Assembly: GCA_001600695.1 (NCBI GenBank) | Contig: BCKQ01000018.1 | Location: forward strand, 164,518-228,517 | Origin: Ascoidea asiatica | Lineage: Eukaryota; Ascomycota; Saccharomycetes; Ascoideales; Ascoideaceae | DNA length: 64,000 nucleotides | Direction of reading: 5' to 3' | Shown: in pieces, positions 59,088 to 64,000 of the stretch | How the letters are laid out: each line of letters opens with the position of its first letter | How positions within the stretch are numbered: position 1 is the first letter of the stretch | The notes under the pieces: generated by a model | The model's input: the letters and a program-made list of their open reading frames with translations, nothing else | Database searches by the model: none | What the model was told of the DNA's origin: nothing | Translations under genes and position numbers: made by a program

Positions 59088-60092
59088 TTAATGAATTTTT
59101 TTAATTGCCATAAGATAATTCCCTATTTTATTTGTTGGTGTATATAACCACCCATTTAGTGGCAAATATCCACAACCCTTACAGTCTATAACTTGATATT
59201 TCGACCCAGTTTCTTCTCCATTTAATTCTTCAAACCAATTTTTAATCTCTGATGAATTTATATATTTATCAACATGGTGTGTTCCAACTGGAACAATTTT
59301 AAGTATATACTCTCCCATAAAAATTGTAGTAAACCAACTAATAAAATCTCTATTTATAGTGCTTAAGAATAAAATACCATCTTTTTTAAGATGACTAAGA
59401 GCATCTTTTAAAACAACAGACGGTAAATTGACATGTTCTAAAACTTCCATTAAAGTAACAATATCGAATTTGCTATCTTTAGGAATATTTTCAATGGCTG
59501 TGAGGCTGTAGGTGACTTTGTCTTCTATTAAAGGATCCATTTTTTTATGATTATCTGCAATTTTAATAACTTCTGGAGATAAATCGATACCCTTAACAGA
59601 TCTCACAATTGGTAATCGTGCTAATGATTCTGATAAAATTCCACCTCCACAGCCAATATCCAAAATATCAAAATGAAATTCATTATAAACACTCATTCGT
59701 TTATCATTTTGTTCCTTTAGAATCTGGCTTGAGATTTGATTTGGTAGAAGGTCCAAATTAAACCCAGGGACATAAACTTGTTGTTCAATTGGAACTTCTG
59801 GGTCATTTAATGGAATAGAATTCAAAATCGTCTCCTGAATAAAATCCATTCTTAATAAATTCATTTTATGAAGAATTCTTTGAGGACCATTGATATCCCA
59901 CCATGATGAAGCTAGAGCATTGAAATGTTTCATCTCATCCTTGTCAATATTTGTTAAGTTAATATTTTTATTATTATGAAAAGTAAATTGCGTTGACGAG
60001 AAAAATCTCCTTTGATTTAATCCGATTTCATTCTTTAAAATTTTTCCAATATTTGTGGATTTTATTGGGAAAACAAATTTTTTTTTGATCAT
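59088..60092 (-). CDS. COQ3: Ubiquinone biosynthesis O-methyltransferase Coq3, mitochondrial
   Basis: Coq3 carries out both O-methylation steps of coenzyme Q synthesis on the matrix side of the inner membrane. The 334-residue protein has an N-terminal presequence rich in Lys/Arg/Phe (MIKKKFVFPIKSTNIGKI, with RRFFSSTQ near 28-35 as a likely cleavage region). The UbiG/Coq3 domain follows: DEMKHFNALASSWWDINGPQ (52-71), SAM-binding DIGCGGG (145-151), GIDLSPE, FDIVTLMEVLEHV, and the late FLSTINRDFISWF and VPVGTHHVDKYI. Length is normal (312 in S. cerevisiae). It shares a divergent promoter with VPS72 that contains TATCACGTGCTAT. Confidence 0.96.
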   Translation of the reverse strand: MIKKKFVFPIKSTNIGKILKNEIGLNQRRFFSSTQFTFHNNKNINLTNIDKDEMKHFNALASSWWDINGPQRILHKMNLLRMDFIQETILNSIPLNDPEVPIEQQVYVPGFNLDLLPNQISSQILKEQNDKRMSVYNEFHFDILDIGCGGGILSESLARLPIVRSVKGIDLSPEVIKIADNHKKMDPLIEDKVTYSLTAIENIPKDSKFDIVTLMEVLEHVNLPSVVLKDALSHLKKDGILFLSTINRDFISWFTTIFMGEYILKIVPVGTHHVDKYINSSEIKNWFEELNGEETGSKYQVIDCKGCGYLPLNGWLYTPTNKIGNYLMAIKKIH

Positions 60093-60466
60093 CTTGAGAG
60101 CTTTGTCAATTGAATTCCAGGAGTAACGTATTATAAATTAATTTAAGTAATTAAAATATAACTAAATACTACACACCAGTAATAATTTAAACAGATGCTT
60201 TATAAATTGATTAAATTATCACTCGTTCTACTATTATTAATAACCCTGGTGGTAATCCTCACATATGGTGCTGTACATATCACGTGCTATTAAGACAATC
60301 TCTTCAATAATAAAAAAGTGAAACATTAAATATTGATGCTAGAATCTTTGTCTTCCATTTCACGGTCTTAATTTTTTAAAGAATAGATAATTTTGAAGAC
60401 AATTTTACAGTCCTCAAGTTTAAAGCAGATTATTGAATATAGTTATCAAAGCGAAATGCTTTATAA
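60093..60466. promoter_or_regulatory. Divergent promoter region COQ3 / VPS72
   Basis: This compact divergent promoter has TATCACGTGCTAT at 60278-60290 (CACGTG 60281-60286), roughly in the middle. Cbf1/Pho4-type factors bind such sites. No ORF is present. Confidence 0.6.
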
Positions 60467-62776
60467 ATGTCAGATCCAGAAAAAGGTATAATTGCTACTA
60501 GACAAAGAAGGGCTAATGCCGGAACAAGGTTAAAAGCATTGTTACAGTCAGAGCACTTTTTAACCAACAATGAGGAAGATGAAAATGTAAATCTTTTATT
60601 TCAAGAAGATGAGGAAGATGAAGAGTTTGATGTAGAATCTGAAGGTTCAAGTTCTGAAGATGAATTACAAGGCTCTACAGATATTGGTTCAAAAAAGCAT
60701 TCTCGTGAAGAAGATGATAATATTGAGAATGATGATGATTTTTTTTCTGATTCTGATTCTGATTCTGATGCTAAAGATGACGAAGAAGAAGGTGAAAAGG
60801 AGTTACAAAAGCAAGAGCGAATCAAGAAAAAAAAATTAAGAAAAAAAAACAAAGTTCCAAAATTAGTACAGAAAAGTGTTCAAGCCGAACCTGTGAAGAA
60901 AAAAAGAAAAGAGAAAAAGTTATCAGAAGCTTTGCTATCTACCAATAGAAGATCCTCATCAAGAAAACATTCTGTTCAAAATAGACTTGAACTTGTTTCG
61001 AAGATCAAAGAATCTGAAGTTCGTCGAGAAAAATTTTTACAGGCAATTGCTTTGGCTCCCAAAAAAGAATCTCATATATTAACCCAAGAAGAATTATTAT
61101 TGGAAGCTGAAGAAACGGAAAGGCGAAATATTTTATCATTGAATAAGTTCAAAGAACAGGAATATCATAAAAAACAAAAAAGGATACATATGCAAAACTC
61201 GAAAAGAACAATATTAAAAAATGTAATAAGGTTAAAAAGTATTGAATATCACATAACGCCTGAAGACGATGTCCTTGAACAATTAAAATTAGAAAATATT
61301 GAGAAAATAAAACAAAGGGAACGACGCGGAAGAAAAAGTGAAAAACAAAAGCAGTTAGAGCGTGAAAAACTAAAAGAAAAAGAAATTTTCAAAGAATTTC
61401 AGGAAAGAGGAAAGTTAATTGAGATTGGAATACCGCATGAAGAAATCACAAAAATAATGGAAAAAAGAAGACAAGAATTTTTGTCTGAAAAACCTTCCGT
61501 TGATAATAATATAAAAGATTCCAGTGTTTTGACTATTGCTTCTCCAATTACAAATAAACAAATAATAGAAAGTAAAAATAACAGTATAGGCAAAATTAAA
61601 AATGAAGAATTAATAAAGGAATTTGAACTCAAAGATAATCGGGTATTAAGCTTGAAAGAACCTCAACCTAAGGCTAACTACGAAATAAAGTTAGAAGAAT
61701 CTATTATTGGAAAACAGTTGGATGAGAAAATGCTCTGTCATACCCCCGCTGATATTAAGAATTCAGAAAGCTTAGAAAATGTCCAAGACATCAATAGTAA
61801 ACTTCTAGAGTCCAAAACAGAGGAATTCCCCGAGTTGGAGAAAGAGACGATAAGTAATTCAACGCCAAATTCTGTAAGTGATGAGTTTCCAATTAACATT
61901 AGTTCTTGCCAAGCAGAGAAAAATTCTATCCTTATTAGCCGACAGAACGGTTTAACTGAGGCTTCAGAGATAATCCACGAGAGTCTGGATTCAGTGAAAA
62001 ATGTCAATTATAACTTGTCTCTGGGTGAATCATCTCTTCCTGATGGCCCCCTTCCGAAGCAAAAGAAAGTAACATTTGTGGATCCAATAGAAAATGTTGA
62101 AGTTAACGAACTTAGTATTCCACCTAGTATAGTTCCTTCGATTGCATCTAATGATCAAAAAGCTGAAAAACAAGTATACGAGGGGCCTTCATTCAAAACA
62201 TTTCGTAATTTCGTATCTTTTCTGAATTTCGAAGATGAATCTATAATGAAAGATTTTTCGAAGAGTAAAAGTGTATTATTTGGTGAACAATCGCTTTGGT
62301 TAGCAAAAAGAAGGGAGTTTGATCCTAAAAAGCTTACAAGAATTGTTCATATTAAGCCCTTACCTAAAATTTCCCTTCAAACTTCATATAATATTGATTT
62401 AAGTAAAGACTCTTTTGCAAAATTAACCTTGCTTCCAAGATTTGGTGATAATGAAAATAAATCGACTAAAACTGTAACAACCGTGGACGTTAAAAATTAT
62501 AATGATAGAAGTATCGAAATCAAAACCAAAGCACCAACTGGAATTTATCTCAGTAATGGAAAGAAAAAAATATGTCAAATTACAGGTGATGAGGCGCAAT
62601 ACTTCGATCCTAAAACTGGAATTCCGTATGGAAGTGTCGAAGCATATAAATTTTTAGAATTAATTCAAAATGACAATATCTATTGGTCAGATTTAGGGAA
62701 AGAAAATTTGGGCTTTTACGTGTGTTCTCCTTACTCCATAAAACCAGCTTCAGGTGTACCAGAAGGATGGAATTAA
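60467..62776 (+). CDS. VPS72: SWR1 complex histone H2A.Z-binding subunit Swc2 (Vps72, YL1)
   Basis: Swc2/YL1 is the H2A.Z chaperone-like subunit of the SWR1 remodeller that places H2A.Z next to promoters. The 769-residue protein starts with the YL1 motif TRQRRANAGTRLKALLQ, continues into a long acidic H2A.Z-binding stretch (about 40-110), and then a basic region (KKKLRKKNKVPKL). The conserved YL1 helices follow: SVQNRLELVSKIKESEVRREKFLQ, LTQEELLLEAEETERRN and SLNKFKEQEYHKK. The YL1 C-terminal domain is intact near 700-725 (ICQITGDEAQYFDPKTGIPYGSVEAYKFL). A variable middle (about 340-600) separates them. Length compares with about 795 in S. cerevisiae. It converges on RRP3. Confidence 0.95.
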   Translation: MSDPEKGIIATRQRRANAGTRLKALLQSEHFLTNNEEDENVNLLFQEDEEDEEFDVESEGSSSEDELQGSTDIGSKKHSREEDDNIENDDDFFSDSDSDSDAKDDEEEGEKELQKQERIKKKKLRKKNKVPKLVQKSVQAEPVKKKRKEKKLSEALLSTNRRSSSRKHSVQNRLELVSKIKESEVRREKFLQAIALAPKKESHILTQEELLLEAEETERRNILSLNKFKEQEYHKKQKRIHMQNSKRTILKNVIRLKSIEYHITPEDDVLEQLKLENIEKIKQRERRGRKSEKQKQLEREKLKEKEIFKEFQERGKLIEIGIPHEEITKIMEKRRQEFLSEKPSVDNNIKDSSVLTIASPITNKQIIESKNNSIGKIKNEELIKEFELKDNRVLSLKEPQPKANYEIKLEESIIGKQLDEKMLCHTPADIKNSESLENVQDINSKLLESKTEEFPELEKETISNSTPNSVSDEFPINISSCQAEKNSILISRQNGLTEASEIIHESLDSVKNVNYNLSLGESSLPDGPLPKQKKVTFVDPIENVEVNELSIPPSIVPSIASNDQKAEKQVYEGPSFKTFRNFVSFLNFEDESIMKDFSKSKSVLFGEQSLWLAKRREFDPKKLTRIVHIKPLPKISLQTSYNIDLSKDSFAKLTLLPRFGDNENKSTKTVTTVDVKNYNDRSIEIKTKAPTGIYLSNGKKKICQITGDEAQYFDPKTGIPYGSVEAYKFLELIQNDNIYWSDLGKENLGFYVCSPYSIKPASGVPEGWN

Positions 62777-62943
62777 AAAGAGTTTATAATATGTTGCAAA
62801 AAACTAAAGATATGTATTAAAATTAATTGAGATTAAGGTAATGTAATGACTAAAGTTCTAGAAATTTTTATATAATATTTTTTTACATTAAAGAATTCTA
62901 TATAAATCAACAGAAATCAAAAAATGCAGTCGCCTAATTATAA

Positions 62944-64000
62944 CTACTCATTTCTTTTCCAATTTTTCTTTTTATATTTTCTATTTTCTTGAAAATCTTT
63001 TGTTTGACGGATTGCTTCAGATTTGGCTCTTTCTGTTGTTTCTTGTAGAGTCAATATAGCACCTTTGTCAACTTCTTCTTTGGGTATTCTCATATTGATT
63101 ACACTTTCTATCCTCTTGAGTAATTCAATATCGTATTGCGTTACTAAAGATATAGATTTACCACTTTTACCTGCTCTTGCGGTTCTTCCAACTCTATGAA
63201 TATAAGCTTTGGAATCAGTTGGTAAATCATAATTTATGACCAAATCAACTTCTGGAATATCTAAACCTCTTGCAGCAACATCTGTGGCAAACAATATTTG
63301 TTTATTTCCACTTTTGAAATTATTCAATGCACCCAACCTTTGAGTTTGAGTAAGCTGCCCATGTAAAGGTATAGCAGAAAACCCTAATTGTCTTACTAAT
63401 AAGGCTGATCGCTGAGCATGAGCACAAGTTCTTGTGAAGCAGATTATAGATTTTCCGATATTTTCGTTTAAGAGATATACTAAAAATGTGTCTTTAATTG
63501 CTGATGGGCATACAATCAATCTTTGAACTAATGTGTTTACAGTGGAATATTTATCAGATACTTGAACTTTAACAGGTTTATGTAATGAAGCTCTCTGTAA
63601 TTTTTCTAATTTTGTTGTCATTGTCGCTGAGAACAAAAAAGTTGTTCTTTGATTTGGTATGCATCTTAAAATTGAGTCAATTGCAGGACCAAACTCCAAT
63701 TCTAACAATCTATCAGCCTCATCCATAATTAGAAACTTCAATGCTTTAAGTGAAAACCCTTTGGTATTTTCCAAATGATCAACTAATCTTCCAGGTGTAG
63801 CTATAATAACATGAGGTTTTTTCATTAATTGAATAGATTGATCTACCATTGGCATACCCCCTACTAGAACGCAAGAACGTAAACCCATGCTACTTCCCAA
63901 AGCGTCAAATGTTTCTTTGATTTGAAAAGCTAATTCTCTCGTTGGTGCTAAAACACATGAAAAATACGGAGTTCTTGCATGCCATAAAGCTTGAAGAACG
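62944..64000 (-). CDS. RRP3: DEAD-box ATP-dependent rRNA helicase Rrp3 (partial, 5' end beyond the window)
   Basis: Rrp3 (human DDX47) is a nucleolar helicase for 18S rRNA maturation. The open frame continues to the right edge: the last complete codons read [19 protein letters not shown], then TRELAFQ. The N-terminal Q-motif and Walker A are outside the window. Visible motifs include [65 protein letters not shown] and [16 protein letters not shown]. The tail ([18 protein letters not shown], then [11 protein letters not shown]) is typical of Rrp3/DDX47. The Leu codon (TTG) at 63900 is internal, not a start. The gene converges with VPS72. Confidence 0.92.
   Translation of the reverse strand, partial: VLQALWHARTPYFSCVLAPTRELAFQIKETFDALGSSMGLRSCVLVGGMPMVDQSIQLMKKPHVIIATPGRLVDHLENTKGFSLKALKFLIMDEADRLLELEFGPAIDSILRCIPNQRTTFLFSATMTTKLEKLQRASLHKPVKVQVSDKYSTVNTLVQRLIVCPSAIKDTFLVYLLNENIGKSIICFTRTCAHAQRSALLVRQLGFSAIPLHGQLTQTQRLGALNNFKSGNKQILFATDVAARGLDIPEVDLVINYDLPTDSKAYIHRVGRTARAGKSGKSISLVTQYDIELLKRIESVINMRIPKEEVDKGAILTLQETTERAKSEAIRQTKDFQENRKYKKKNWKRNE

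Overview
This window is nuclear DNA from a budding yeast (Saccharomycotina). The base composition is strongly AT-rich and most genes are compact and intron-poor. The four introns I can define carry yeast-type signals: GTAAGT or GTATGT donors, and TACTAAC-like branch points 20-35 bases before the acceptor. Nearly every recognisable protein has a clear Saccharomyces cerevisiae counterpart. Several neighbour pairs are also neighbours in S. cerevisiae: SPB4/DEG1, BTN1(YHC3)/BNA3, and VPS72 near VPS60. The four introns lie in genes that have none in S. cerevisiae (a KRE1-like gene, APM3, REC8, SPB4), so a lineage outside the Saccharomyces group is likely. CTG codons are too rare at diagnostic positions to decide whether CTG means Leu or Ser; all translations here use the standard code.

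Left third (1-25.3 kb): an IST2-type anoctamin converges on an Asn-rich APC13/SWM1. A spliced KRE1-like GPI wall protein follows, then eIF4E (CDC33), the very large UTP10, and a KRE6/SKN1 beta-1,6-glucan protein. Next come MBA1 (mitochondrial ribosome receptor), the mitotic-exit kinase DBF2, Mediator MED18, battenin BTN1 and the aminotransferase BNA3. Two genes of the beta-1,6-glucan branch of wall synthesis lie within 12 kb of each other.

Middle (25.3-47.6 kb): a 2.5-kb gene-free promoter with a GC-rich island precedes a repeat-built GPI mannoprotein. It is followed by DPH1, an unrecognised membrane protein, MAK5, GID8, spliced APM3, FCY1, spliced REC8, spliced SPB4 and DEG1. The last 470 bases of SPB4 switch abruptly to C/G-ending codons.

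Right third (47.6-64 kb): a 2-kb upstream region and an unrecognised 239-aa ORF lead into about 4.8 kb with no credible gene, the best centromere candidate in the window. Beyond it lie an Mpv17-family protein, an unrecognised protein with a strong nuclear localisation motif, VPS60, COQ3, VPS72, and the 3' part of RRP3 running off the right edge.

Functional themes are ribosome biogenesis (UTP10, MAK5, SPB4, RRP3), wall and surface (KRE1-like, KRE6-like, GPI repeat protein), cell-cycle and chromosome control (APC13, DBF2, REC8, VPS72), trafficking (APM3, VPS60, BTN1) and mitochondria (MBA1, COQ3). Genes are mostly paired convergently with 35-280 bp between stops, and promoters often hold short GC-rich patches. 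I found eight CACGTG hexamers, all intergenic. I found no tRNA, rRNA, transposon or CRISPR that I can support.
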